Shown here piece by piece: positions 34,880 to 46,451 of a stretch of 64,000 bases of DNA. Under the pieces are notes generated by a model, which worked only from the letters and a program-made list of their open reading frames with translations, had not been told where the DNA came from and did not search any database. The DNA comes from Pachypanchax playfairii. Its lineage: Eukaryota > Chordata > Actinopteri > Cyprinodontiformes > Aplocheilidae. Where the stretch lies: assembly GCA_006937955.1 (NCBI GenBank), contig SSNP01000094.1, positions 204,396-268,395 on the forward strand, written 5' to 3'. Position 1 is the stretch's first letter. Each line of letters starts with the position of its first letter. The translations under genes and the position numbers were made by a program.

Positions 34880-35425
34880 CTTTCGAGCTTTTGCTGCAGT
34901 AAGAAGAGCTTCTTGAGGTCAGTCAGTCCACCATGGGCTATGACAAAAGTGTGATGGCGCTGCAGTGCACTTTAGGTGTTTGTGTACTTTTTCCAGACAG
35001 GTGTTTCTCTGTTCCCATTCCTCCCCGTATTTTGCAGACTTTTATGTTTTGTCTTTTTTCCCGGAGGGGTGAAAGCATTGCTGGTCAAAGGTGTACTATC
35101 ATCCGAGACCTGTAAAGCAGTGTCGGAGTCTGTCTCACTGTCACTCATGCTGCTATGTCGTCTGTCTTCCGGTATCTTCTTCGCAAGCAACCGAACCTCG
35201 ACCAATGACATAAGGGGGATTCTTTATTGTCATACTCATGTGTAAGTGTGCTGTCAGCTCATTGGTCACAGAGTGGTAGTGTAAGTGTAAGTGTAAACGC
35301 AGTGTAACATTCTTACACGCCAGAGGGCAAACATATCAAGCAACACACAATATAAGGGACAAGAGACATCCCGTACGGGACAATCCTATTTAGATAAAAA
35401 TACGGGACATTTGGCAACCCTATGC
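34880..35425 (-). pseudogene. hAT-like/BED-finger transposase N-terminal relic with element end
   Basis: On the minus strand the region begins near 35424 with AGGGTTGCCAAATGTCCCG, which resembles the end of a fish DNA transposon family rich in GTCCCGTA words. An open frame from 35211 follows, with MSDSETDSD (an acidic start) and PPGKKTKHKS. The next text is in a shifted frame: KYGEEWEQRNTCLEKVHKHL. Then, back in the first frame, comes HHTFVIAHGGLTDLKK, and after another shift TAAKARKKYKW. The F.IAHGG..D..KH order with a basic end matches the BED-like zinc finger at the front of some vertebrate ZBED/hAT transposases. At least two frameshifts and a TAA stop make it dead. The first cysteine pair of the finger is not clear. 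Confidence 0.5.
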
Positions 35426-35525
35426 ACAATACGCTTATATGCACAAAACTGCTGGGCACGTTCCTGTGTCATAGAGAATCCATACGCTTATATGCACAGT
35501 GCCGACGGTTATATGCACAAAACAT
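35418..35525. repeat. TTATATGCACA motif cluster
   Basis: A word of 11-19 bp recurs within about 100 bp: ACGCTTATATGCACAAAAC (35431-35449), ACGCTTATATGCACA (35484-35498) and GGTTATATGCACAAAAC (35507-35523), with a partial TATGCACAATACG at 35421-35433. The copies are in direct orientation and irregularly spaced. Confidence 0.85.
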
Positions 35526-35559
35526 TTGGGGGTATCATATATGCATCTCTCTGAATATT

Positions 35560-37049
35560 GCTATTTTTTACTAGTTGCTTGACCGTGCACCTCCGCTGGT
35601 GTTCTCCCACACACTGTCGCTCTCAAGCACCTGGAAGTAGGCTGCTCTAGCATTCACGCACGTGTGCCTGGCACGTCTGCCTGAAGCTGTCAGACGGTCG
35701 CTAAAAATTAATCACTGACTTCTTCAGTGTGAAATAGTGTCAAATGTAACATTTGTTCTAGCTTTTATTGTCCGATCATAAGTTCTTAATATCCGATACA
35801 GAAAACCTTTCTGTTACTTAAGCTGTGCTGTTACCATGACATCTGTGTACGCGTATCTGGCGCATCTGTTACTTGTAGTGTCATAGTGGATCTGCTCTAC
35901 ACGTGTAACTTTTATTCTCCTAATATATTGTAATTATGTTGTTACATCATTTCCGATTATCTGTTATCAATACCGAACACTGCTACTCGTGTTTACAGTC
36001 CAAGTTACCACAGACGGATAAGTACACACAACTAATTTTAGTTAAAATTAATTAATCTATTAGTCTGGAAAAATTACAAAGAAAACTTACATTTCAAAAG
36101 AAAGTGATTTAAGTCACTAAATGTTGGTATTTATGTAACTGTTAGTTGTCCACATGTAACTGCATCTCATCAAAAATGTATACAATCTTACAATTATTTT
36201 ACAAGTAATAATGTAAATGCTATATTTTATTGGGCAACTGGAATTTTTCATCTCTTAAAGATGTAGATGGCTATCCACATCTAAATGAAAACTTTGATCT
36301 AAGGGTTTTATTAAACCCAAATGGCGTTTTAGCTTCCAGGCCAACTGCACACCACACTGTGCATATTACAAACTACTTTTTGATTAATATAATACAGCTT
36401 TTTGGACACATATCAAACTGTGCAGACCTTGTGCAGTTTAACCTCTCATCAGGTCTCAGTGGTGCCCACTGTTGACAAAGAGGGGCATCTGTTGCACTAA
36501 AATAAAAGACAGTTTATCTGCAGAACTGCTTTTAACTACTTCGATAACTTCTTGACCTTACCATCACACAAACACAAACCCAGACAGTTTTCAGAGTGAA
36601 GATGAAAGAATACCCTTGCCAACAGACACTTGCAGATAAAGATAACAGTCTGATGTTTGAGCAACAAAGAGACTCTACATAAGCTCACAGAGTGTCCTCC
36701 AGTATTGTCAAGTTGGTACAAGGACAGTAAACACAGCTGAATGATAAGTGAAATGCTTGGAATAGAGGAATAAAAAGCGACATAGGGGGTTCTAACATGC
36801 ATGAATGATGGTAATTCAAACATCTCATGAGATCACATTACCAGTGACCACTAAATGTTGATTTCTACAAGAAATGGCTTTTGTTTGATTCACACTTCTT
36901 TTTCAATGTGTCAGAATATTAATGATTAAAATATGGAAGGTCATGAATATTATAAAAAAAGACAAATTTCAGAGTTTGTAATAACTGAATTAACTTGTTG
37001 GTCCTAAAAACTTCTGTTAAACGATAAAAAATAACTTTTATAACTTTAG
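35560..37049. other. no gene seen
   Basis: AT-rich sequence. Open frames of 81-95 codons at 36230-36475 and 36536-36823 show no recognised domain. Confidence 0.5.
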
Positions 37050-37255
37050 GGTGCATTCACACCAGCCCTCTTTAGTCCGCTTGAATCGAACTCTAGTTCG
37101 TTTGCACATAAAGTCCGGTTCAGTTGGGGAGGTGTGAACGTGCAACCGAACTCTGATTCGGACCAAACAATCAAACTCTAGTCTGCCTAAAAAAGGGTCT
37201 CGGTTCGATTGCATGTGTGAACGCAACCGGACTGGGACCACACCAAAAGCAGAAA
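37050..37255 (+). mobile_element. MITE fragment (GGTGCATTCACACC end)
   Basis: It starts with GGTGCATTCACACCAGCCC, a terminus I recognise from an abundant teleost MITE family. The body repeats TTCG-containing words (CGAACTCTAGTTCG is an internal palindrome) and GTGTGAACG words. No matching right end was found beyond about 37255, so it is probably right-truncated. Confidence 0.6.
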
Positions 37256-38599
37256 ACCGTCTCAGCTGACTTGTGTAATCCTCTACCTCGTTATCTGCTC
37301 CGGTGCTATATTGAATATTGATCTGGTACATTCGTCCAAACACAAAAGATCCAAAAATCACCAGAATCTGCTGCTACTCCAAGTTTTCCAAGTTTGTTTA
37401 TGTTTCATTCTCACTCATATTTTTATGATCCTTCCCTGTTATTTCTATATAAAAGCCCTCTGGGTCCTTGGCGGCCATTGTTGGGTTCTTCTCCTCTGGG
37501 TGTGTCCAAACGTTTGCCTGTTGCTCTGATAATGTAAAGAAAGTAAAAATAACATCATATTTAGTGTTCCTGTCCTGGGAGAATTTATTTGATAGGTAAA
37601 ATGTATTTTTGGAAAAATATAGAAACAAACAATAAATGATAAATCTGTTTATTGAAGTCAAAACTGTAGAATGTCACATGTGCTGAAGGAATCAGTAGCA
37701 CATCTCAACAGGTAGCATATTTCTGCAGAACACCGGTTGAAGCAACAGCTGTGTGAGACAGGGCTGTGAAAAAGTTATTCAGTACTTCTTTAAAATGTGT
37801 CTTGTTTTTTCTTTAGGACATATACTTCTAGTCTAATAACCAGAGTGAAGTCTGTTGAGTACAATGATTAGTGTAATAATGGAAATGTATCCAGTGCTGT
37901 CCAATAATTTTACCAATGGTAGCATATATTGAGGAGTGAACATTTGACCAAACTGAGTCCATAATTGTGAAGTGAAAATACTTGGTAGAGGCACCATTTA
38001 TACAACCAGACCAGAAACAAACTTAAGGAAATCAGAGCAGCAAAGAAGTGCTACACTGATAAACTGAACAACCAATTTTCCTCGAACAATGACCATTCAC
38101 AATGGCTAGTTATGAAGAAAACTCACTAATTACAAGAGCCCATTACATCAAAAATAATTATCAGTTGTGAAAATGTGTAGACCAACAAAAACATAGAAAT
38201 GTTAAAACCTGTTTACTCTGTTATAGAATCATGTTGCACCTACAGACACTGTAAAACATCTAATATGTTGTAATTGTTGCTTGAATAAGGCCAAACCTTG
38301 ATGAGAAATGAAAAAAAATCCATACTTGTCCTTCATTTTCAGCTCAATTACCAACCATCATGTATCTGCACAGATCATGCCAATTTTTAAAATTACTCTG
38401 CCTAAACCGGTCCTACTGACATATATTAGTCTTGAGATTTTGTTTAGTATTTCACTTGTGGATTTAGTTTTATTCTGGTTATGGTGTTTTGTGCGTTCTC
38501 CTTTCATTCCCACACCTTTATTATCTTAGTTTTATTGCTCATGTGATCTGGTTTTGATTTGAATAGTTTTGAATATTTAGTTTAGTGTAGTTATCATGT
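37256..38599. other. no gene seen
   Basis: AT-rich sequence. A 107-codon minus frame at 37038-37361 lies mostly on the MITE fragment and has no coding meaning. T-rich sequence from about 38400 may be upstream parts of the repeat that follows. Confidence 0.45.
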
Positions 38600-39290
38600 T
38601 TCATTATTGCTCCATTCATTCTGACACTCAGTCATGTAATAATGTTTCAGTCTCAGCTGACACCCACACCCAGCCCTGCAATTTAGTTTCATGACCTGCA
38701 CCTGCACACACCCAATTACCCTCACTCCCTGCACCTGTTAGGTTCCCTTTATAAAGCTTCTTCTGCCGCTACCTGACTGCGAGTTAGTTGTAAGCCCAGT
38801 ATCACTAGCCAGCGCGGACCTGTCAGTCTGTTTATTTGTCTATATTGTTCTAGTTGTTTTGACCTTTGGACTGCTCCCAGATTTCACCTCTGCCTCACTC
38901 CAGATGGATTGACTGCCTTATTCCACTGGATTACCTGGTTTTGGACCCTGCCTGGACTTCCAGACTCAGTACCAGCTTGCTCCTGCAGCAGCCTGTGAGT
39001 TAAACATTGCGCTGAATTTCTGACCTGTTGACTAGCTTATGTTACAGATCTTGGTGGTCGGATTCTCTTACCACAGTACTGGATGAACTGTTAACAAACG
39101 TTGTTTATCTTTTGGATTACTACTTGTGTCCATCACTCAATAGAGATTTCACAATCTGCAACTGCCTCCTCTGATGCTGTCTCTCTGCTAACATTCGTTT
39201 CCTCAGTTCATACTCAGAGTCACCACTTTTGCAATAAACATTGTTTTAATTGCCATCCTGCCTCCTCATCTGCGTAATCAAGTTCAGCTC
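38600..39290 (+). repeat. LTR-like or nonautonomous retroelement repeat
   Basis: A pyrimidine-rich segment with a TATA-like CTTTATAAAG at about 38749 and a polyadenylation signal AATAAA at about 39234. It ends with a CCTCCTCATCTGCG tail. Many fish solo-LTR-like repeats share this plan (promoter, Pyr-rich R/U5-like body, AATAAA, CTGC-rich end). I could not find flanking short duplications or TG...CA ends, so the class is unproven. The segment at 63700-64000 has the inverted arrangement of a similar end. Confidence 0.35.
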
Positions 39291-40345
39291 TCTTTAGACA
39301 AATTACAAGCAGCAGTAGTTTAAGTTTATAGTGCAAAAGAAATTTAAATAAAAATTACAACGTAAAATAGTCTGTCTCATATATATATATATTTTTTTTT
39401 TTGGTGGGGGCAGTACTAAATGACTGCACTACACAAATCAGCTTTTGGTTTCCTGCAGTACTGATAAAGCAGTCTTTTTTCTGCTTTTTTTTTATATACA
39501 TACACACTTCTCTCCTGTCAGAGAAGTTGTGAATAATGCCTGGTGTTTTGCACCTGAATCACAACAGCAGCACTCTGCACTGAATTAAACTTTAATTAGA
39601 CTCATACTGAGAACATAAACAACAATACCTAGTCTTGCTCTCTCCTTCTTTCTCCCACACAGTGGCTGAGTGTGGACAGGGTCTGCTGCTGTGATGATAA
39701 AGGTCACACTGGCTGTGTTGTGGGTTTAGCTACATTGCCATGAGAGGTTTCAGAAGAGCACTGAGAGATTACCTGAGACACAGCAGAAAGTTAGGTGGGA
39801 AAAGGAGAACTGCATCACCTGCTGATAGAATGCCCACATGGACTCACATAGTGTTTGTGCTAAATTTTGCAAGATAACAAATCCTGCAAAATCTATATTT
39901 TAAAGTTTAAAACATTTTAGAGTGAGAGGTTGGGGCAGAATTTATATATTAAACATTTCTTTGACAATGAGTCTATGTTGTTGTTGTTGTGTGTGTGTGT
40001 GGCAATCTTCCTCTAGATATTAGACACTTGACACGCAAATGTCAACATCCGATGTGTTTGCAAAAGTTATTTTTTTAAGAATAAATAAACTGGTTTAATG
40101 CTGATTTGTTGCGATTGTCCTCCCATTTTATTTTGTAATATGTCTTCTTATTTTTGTCAATGAGTAAACTAAACATTGGTTAAGTTAACATTTGGCACAG
40201 TTGTTGGCAATGTTGCCTAAGACCTAGAAGGTTCTGTGTTCAACTTCCAGTTGTTACTTCTGCATGAGATATACAGTACACATGCCCCTTTGTATGTTTG
40301 TTTTTCTCTCAATCGTACAGTCTTCGCTCACAGACTAATAAGAAT
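39291..40345. other. no gene seen; simple repeats
   Basis: An (AT)n/poly-T tract lies at about 39379-39402 and (GTT)n with (GT)n at about 39975-40000. Otherwise unrecognised AT-rich sequence. Confidence 0.5.
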
Positions 40346-40630
40346 TGTGGTGGATGTGGCGATACCAAGTGATGGCAACATGAGGAAGAAGAAGCATGAG
40401 AAACTTGAGAAATACCAAGGGCTCAGAGAGAAGCTAGAGAAGACTCGGAAGATACAGGTGATAATAGTACCCATGGTAATCGGAGCACTTGGGGCAGTAA
40501 CCCCCAAACTGGAGGAATGGCTCCAGCAGATCCCTGGAAGAACCTCAGACATCTCAGTCCAGAAAAGTGCAGTACTCGGAACAGCTAAAATACTGCGCAG
40601 GACCCTCAAGCTCCCAGGCCTCTGGTAGAG
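40346..40630 (+). pseudogene. non-LTR polyprotein C-terminus (copy 2)
   Basis: About 94 codons collinear with copy 1: IPSDGNMRKKKHEKLEKYQG, VPMVIGALGAVTPKLEEWLQ, then VQKSAVLGTAKILRRTLKLP, ending GLW before TAG. The frame is open through the whole fragment. An upstream ATG gives a 130-codon open frame from 40236, but the first 36 codons come from unrelated flanking DNA. There is no promoter or start evidence for a host gene. Confidence 0.75.
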
Positions 40631-40712
40631 GACCTGAGCTTGGAACGGGAAAAAAAACACCGCCCAAGTGGCGAGAAGGGAATTTTTTTTATTTATATAT
40701 ATATATATAAAA
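40346..40712 (+). mobile_element. 5'-truncated non-LTR retrotransposon, 3' end (copy 2)
   Basis: The same family as 2363-2930, in the opposite orientation. Homology starts inside the VVDVAIPSD block and runs through the stop, the short 3' UTR (GGAACGGGAAAAAAAACACC) and a tail of T-run, ATTT and (TA)n ending near 40710. Truncation is about 210 bp further in than copy 1. The two copies are very similar at the nucleotide level, so the family was active relatively recently. Confidence 0.8.
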
Positions 40713-43550
40713 TTAGGTTATGGTTTTAAATTATCCCTCGCACAGCCCTGTCGGACCCAAATCCTTGTATAGCGACCATCCTCGACCAGATGAGGGAGGT
40801 GCGAGTGAATGGTTGTTCAGCTCTACATCTACTTTTATTTTGAGTATGCACGTTAATGGTAAAGTTCTGTTGGTTTATAGTTGTGGTGAGAAGCATTTTG
40901 GGGACCTTGGTAGGCTGGTGGGAGTGTACTCATGAAGTGGGGCTTACACATACCAGCTTTGTTTAGTCATTGAGAATATAATGTAGCATTGGCCACACTG
41001 GCCTTATGCTTAGCGTACAACCCCATCAAGCTTTGGTGTCAGTGTTGCATGATCTTCTAGCATATAGCTGTATCCTTACAGAGTGGCACATAATGTGGTA
41101 CAATTATGGGCATACATGCTAGAACCTTTATGGGAACTTGCTGTTGATATATAGTGTGCTGAGGGCACATGAGTGTTTCTCAGGGAGGTGGAACTAGATT
41201 AAAACAAATCAGTCATGATGGTTGTGGAGAACATAGCGGGGTTGTAATGTGATTGAACGAAGTTGGCCAATAAAGGGTGTAAATTATTCAGGGTATGAAG
41301 AAATTTATTTAATATGGTAAGAAATTATGCAGTTGTTCGCCCTCATAAAGAGTCCATGAACCACAATGCCAGTGATTTTGGAGAGCTGCTTTATAAAAGC
41401 TGGTTCCTTTTCCTGGTCACCTCAGCCTGAGAAACATAAAAACAAAGAACTGTTGAAAGCAAAAGGTGACACTGGACTTTAGGATAAACCAGTTTGCTTT
41501 TTCCTTCCCCTAAATGCTGACACTTTTTTTTCTGATTTAAGTAAAAACTTTAAACAGGCCTGCACTTTTAACTCTGATGTGTAAGGGATTCTCAACTATC
41601 ACATTTTTCCCTCCACACTTCCTTCTGTCAGTGAATCTGTGATTAAACATGATCTTTCTGAAGTGTCCTAGTCACAGACCGAGAGTTAGATTGACTGACT
41701 TAGATGTCTGTAAGTATTCTCTTGCGTTTGTTCAGTGTTTGTCAGGGATCTTTGAGCCACTGTCAAAGTGACATGCAGAGCTATACAGCTACACACACAC
41801 ACATTCACACAGACACTTCCACATTGCCAGAGGGTATTCAGCTGCCTGGCGTAAAATTTCCACTACTCACCCAACTGACTGCCATTAATAGCCTTTAGTC
41901 ATGGCCAAGGACAAGGAGCAGCCGGTCACAGCGGGAGAGCCCACAATGTGAATAGTAGGGGGTGCAAAGAGTTGTAATCTGTCCCAAAGGTGAGATACAT
42001 GACTGGCACAAGCGGCGATGTGGTTTTTAGAATGACAATCTGGCTCTGTCCATCTCCCCGTCTCAGAGGAGAGGCAGAGAGTTTGAAAAAAGAGAATTTT
42101 TGAATAAATTTGGAGGCAATGTATTCTAGCACATGACCCTTTTGTGTGTTGTGATTATTAACATCAACATTAGCAATCTCTAAGATATTTAACTGGGATT
42201 CTGCCAGGTATAATATTTAAAGAGTCAGATCGCAATGATGACCTTCTATGCTGTAGTTGTCATGACAAATCCAATGTAATTGCCAGTAGCTGAACAAACC
42301 AGCTGTAGGTTGATTCTCCTTGTGCATCGTCTCGCACTTTGATGCTTACAGAAGCAAAAAGAAAATCTGAAAGTATACTTTGTTTTTTTTCTTTTTTCCT
42401 CAGGATCAGTACATCAACAAGTAATTGTTGTGTGTATGTCTCCCGGAGAGTACAGCCGCCCTCGTTTCAGAGCATCAGGGAATAATTTGGAAAAAACAGA
42501 CTGATTCTGTGGCTGCACTCTGAATAATTTCAGGCTGTACTTCTATTTTGGAACAAACATCAAGAGAAAATATGGTAAAAGTGAAAGGAACAAAAAAAAA
42601 GAAAAGTGCAGATGTTTACGATAGAAAATATCCACAGAATCCGCTGCCCTCATAACATGATGGTACATATGAGGTGATTTGAAAAGGAGAAAAAAAAATA
42701 CATATATCTTAATTTTGAAAATATTATTTAAAAAATGATTAACTCTTTATTTAAAATCATCATTATTATCATGATTCTACATCAGTCCTGTGTGAGATTC
42801 TACAAAATTACAAATAACGTGACAAAAAAAATAGCAAAGCCAAAAACAAAATAACTTCTGTCTACACCTTCTTTTTGTATTTTATGATTTTTAAACATTA
42901 ATTCAAATTAGCAGAGCTTTGAAGTCCCACAGTCTGAGAACACATTTTCCTTTTTTCCAAAAAAGATGGACATCTTCAGCATTTTTTTTTTTTATTCAAG
43001 AAAATACAAAAGGATCAATCCCCACTTTGGATACAAATTTTAGCACAAAATTATTCAAAAGAAAAAAGTTTTGCAGTTTCCTGAAAGCACAATAAAAGAG
43101 GAACGGATGAAGCAGAAAAGCAACAAATGACTAAGAAAAGAATGACTATAACATTGGAATTTTATTTTGTCAAACACTCAGAAGGAACAAAAACATGTTT
43201 TAAAAAATGCCGTGTCATAAAACACAACATCAGAAATTCTAACTTCTATTCTGTCCTGACAAATCATCCGTCACCTCCGGCAGCAAAACCAATTTTCACA
43301 CAAACTCTTTAAAATTCTGCTACAGTTAGCTTTTTCTTCAATTCATTTGAGTTTCAAATGATATGCTCAGACAATAACCTGCTACCGATTTCCATACATA
43401 GTGGTAGCCAAGAGCTAACTGTACCAGCCCAGCCATGCAACATAGACAGTGTTCATAATGTGATGACAAAAGAAAAGTTTACTAATATTATGTCAACAGC
43501 CTACCTTTGTAGCTCTACTGTGAGTTTAAGCAAGTGATATGTTTTGTATA
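40713..43550. other. no gene seen
   Basis: AT-rich sequence. A short reading frame with a good ATG context begins at 41901 (17 codons) but has no supporting evidence. Poly-A and poly-T tracts occur near 42385, 42592 and 42983. Confidence 0.5.
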
Positions 43551-43770
43551 GACTGGTGTTGTCCAAATTCAGGCCTCGAGAGCCACTATCATATATGTTT
43601 TACACGTGTCCCTGCAACACACCCAAATAAAATACTCAGCATTTCAGCAAGTCCTTTACAAGTCTGTTAACGACCTGTTCATCTGAATCAGGTGTGTTGA
43701 ACCAGGGAAACATATACAACATGGAGGATAGTGGCCCTCGAGGTCTGGAGATGGAAAACCTTGGTATAGT
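43551..43770. mobile_element. short MITE with long inverted repeats
   Basis: About 220 bp. The left arm contains GGCCTCGAGAGCCACTATC and the right arm its near-complement GATAGTGGCCCTCGAGGTC. Additional inverted words are GACCTGTTCATCTGAATCAG on the right and an A/C-rich partner on the left. This is a common teleost foldback MITE. A piece of another copy lies at about 4937-4970. Confidence 0.75.
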
Positions 43771-44390
43771 CCATGCTTATAAATAGGAATATATTAAATT
43801 AGTTTAGCATATTAAATACATATTTAGTAGTTTTTCAAGTAAACTTTTTAATATTGATGTATTTATTTATTTTTATATTTATTCATCAGTCTCTTGTTAT
43901 GACCTGAAAAGTGTAGTAAAGCAGCTTAGATAGCTTTAACCTTAGTTAAACAAGGTTAAAGGTCAATGGTCTCCATTTAAGAGTTTTAAAATTTTAATTG
44001 GAACATGCAGAAAGGTTCTCAGGTGGGCTACTTGTTCTTGATCTAACAGCTTGCCTGACACAAGAGTGTTTGTGTAAACCCTAAAGAAACATTTGGATAG
44101 TTGTCATTGATCTGAGAAAATAAAGAAAACAGCCTTTTATCTGTAAACTGAAGAAGTTGCAAAAGCAGATTCAAAATAAGCAACTAAACTGTTGTAAACC
44201 AAAAAGACAACTGGACTTTTTTTCATTTTTTTTTTACAGATTTTTATTTTTTTTATTTTTTTTTTTACAAAGTTTGACCTTTTAATCAAAACCCATCTTC
44301 AGTTGAGCTCACAGAATGGAATAAGACTATTTAATGCTTGTTTCTCAAACTGTTAGACTACAGGGAAGCTCTGGTTTCAACATAATTTAT
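43771..44390. other. no gene seen
   Basis: AT-rich sequence ending in a T-rich tract (44218-44270) close to the left edge of the tandem duplication. Confidence 0.5.
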
Positions 44391-45420
44391 CACAACCTGA
44401 ATACAACCGGGTATGAGAAGAAGTAATGGTTTGTAAAATGCACTGTAAAACGCTTTGGTTACCTTGGAAAGCACTTCATAAATAGTATTCCTTTATTCCC
44501 ATCCAACTGTCCAATTGTTGAATGAGTAATTCACAGTTCTTATCCTATTCAATAAAAACACATAAAGAGCTACCAAGGCTTGAGAAAACTGGACACAATT
44601 GGATAAACCCCCAAAAGATTACAAACTTTATAAATTAAAAATTAAACTAGCCAGTAAAGATAGTCTTTGGTATTGAGCTTGACCATTTAAAACAGGACAC
44701 ACATCAAGAAAGCTCATACTAGCAACTCAAAATCACATCAGGGACAAAAAATTTAGGGTAACTGAACATGTTAAACTGGCCTTAGGTGTGTGTGAGAGTG
44801 AAGGAGAGAATGTGGGCCTGTGATGGACTGATGACCTGTCTATGGTGTACCTTGTCTCTTGCCCTGTGAGAACTGGAGATAGGCACCAGCTTCATGTGAC
44901 CCTGAACAGAAACATTAGTCACAAAAAAAAAGTTGAACTTTAAGAGTTCACCATAATTTAAGATTCCAGCTGATTGGAAATAAAGATTAGAAGAAGGAAT
45001 TTACTTTAATCTGCACTTCAGTGTATCTAGTTATTTTTCAACAAATTCGAACCATTCTCTGAAGAGAATAGCATTGAGCTGAAGAAGCCAGGGGTATGTT
45101 TTAACTAAGTCTTTGCATTACGAGGAACTTTGATTACCCACATTAATTGTGAAAGATTTTTCATTCTTAAGAATTCACTTACTTTCTTGCAGCAGTAATT
45201 GCTCCTGGAGGGAATCCTCATCCTATGTAATGTTTCTACCTGTACAGCCATTTCTGTTCTTAAAGAGGCCCTTCCATTTAAAACGTTTTTTCTGAGGTTT
45301 CTGTTGAATATTTTAGCTCCACAGGTGTTCTTACCTTCATACTGGTTGTGAAAAAGGCACAATAACTTCCCTTTCAGTTTTTATCTCTCAAACTACGCAG
45401 GTGGCGATAACACCCGAGTT
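44391..45420. repeat. tandem duplication, unit A (1030 bp)
   Basis: A direct repeat of 45421-46451. It contains, in order: a SINE/LINE-like tail (CGCTTTGGTTACCTTGG, about 44451), a fish LINE 3'-UTR-like block (44757-44925, with CTTAGGTGTG, GATGGACTGATGACCTG and GAGATAGGCACCAGC), a poly-A run, unique sequence, and the first 157 bp of a TTAA MITE (from 45264) cut off at the unit edge. Bases 44391 to about 44930 are identical to unit B. From there to the end I count 16 substitutions and a one-base indel in the A-run. The 85-codon open frame (45105-45362, minus) crosses the MITE boundary and is not a gene. Confidence 0.95.
45264..45420 (+). mobile_element. TTAA-type MITE, right-truncated by duplication
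   Basis: The left end AGAGGCCCTTCC follows TTAA (45260-45263). The element stops after 157 bp at the junction with unit B, so the truncation was caused by the tandem duplication. Confidence 0.9.
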
Positions 45421-46451
45421 CACAACCTGAATACAACCGGGTATGAGAAGAAGTAATGGTTTGTAAAATGCACTGTAAAACGCTTTGGTTACCTTGGAAA
45501 GCACTTCATAAATAGTATTCCTTTATTCCCATCCAACTGTCCAATTGTTGAATGAGTAATTCACAGTTCTTATCCTATTCAATAAAAACACATAAAGAGC
45601 TACCAAGGCTTGAGAAAACTGGACACAATTGGATAAACCCCCAAAAGATTACAAACTTTATAAATTAAAAATTAAACTAGCCAGTAAAGATAGTCTTTGG
45701 TATTGAGCTTGACCATTTAAAACAGGACACACATCAAGAAAGCTCATACTAGCAACTCAAAATCACATCAGGGACAAAAAATTTAGGGTAACTGAACATG
45801 TTAAACTGGCCTTAGGTGTGTGTGAGAGTGAAGGAGAGAATGTGGGCCTGTGATGGACTGATGACCTGTCTATGGTGTACCTTGTCTCTTGCCCTGTGAG
45901 AACTGGAGATAGGCACCAGCTTCATGTGACCCTGAACAGAAACATTAGTCACAAAAAAAAAAGTTGAACTTTGAGAGTTCACTATGATTTAAGCTTCCAG
46001 CTGATTGGAAATAAAGATTAGAAGAAGGAATTTACTTTAATCTGCACTTCAGTGTATCTAGTTATTTTTCCACAAATTCGAACCATTCTCTGAAGAGAAT
46101 ATCATTGAGCTGAAGAAGCCACGGGTATGTTTTAACTAAGTCTTTGCACTACGAGGAACTTTGATTACCCACATTAATTGTGAAAGATTTCTCATTCTTA
46201 AGAATTCACTTACTTTCTTGCAGCAGTAATTGCTCCTGGAGGGAATCCTCATCCTATGTAATGTTTCTACCTGTACAGCCATTTCTGTTCTTAAAGAGGC
46301 CCTTCCATTTAAAACGTTTTTTCTGAGGTTTCTGTTGAATATTTTAGCTCCACAGGTGTTCTTACCTTCATAGTGGGTGTGAAAATGGCACACTAACTTC
46401 CCTTTCAGTTTTTATCTCTCAAACTATACAGGTGGCGATAAAACCCGAGTT
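45421..46451. repeat. tandem duplication, unit B (1031 bp)
   Basis: The second copy, head to tail with unit A and with no spacer. Here the MITE at the right end is complete and continues past the unit edge to 46861. The original locus therefore had the unit-B arrangement at its right side, and unit A's right edge is the new join. Confidence 0.95.

Noticed and set aside
41901..41951. 17-codon frame starting MAKDKEQPVTAG with a good start context, considered as a first coding exon
   Set aside because: It is too short, has an in-frame stop, shows no convincing splice donor, and has no partner exon that I can identify.
45105..46393. Two similar 85-codon minus-strand frames (45105-45362 and 46136-46393) that look like a duplicated small gene
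   Set aside because: They lie at matching places in the two tandem units and each runs from unique flank into the MITE. Their similarity is fully explained by the DNA duplication, and the changes between them show no sign of coding constraint.
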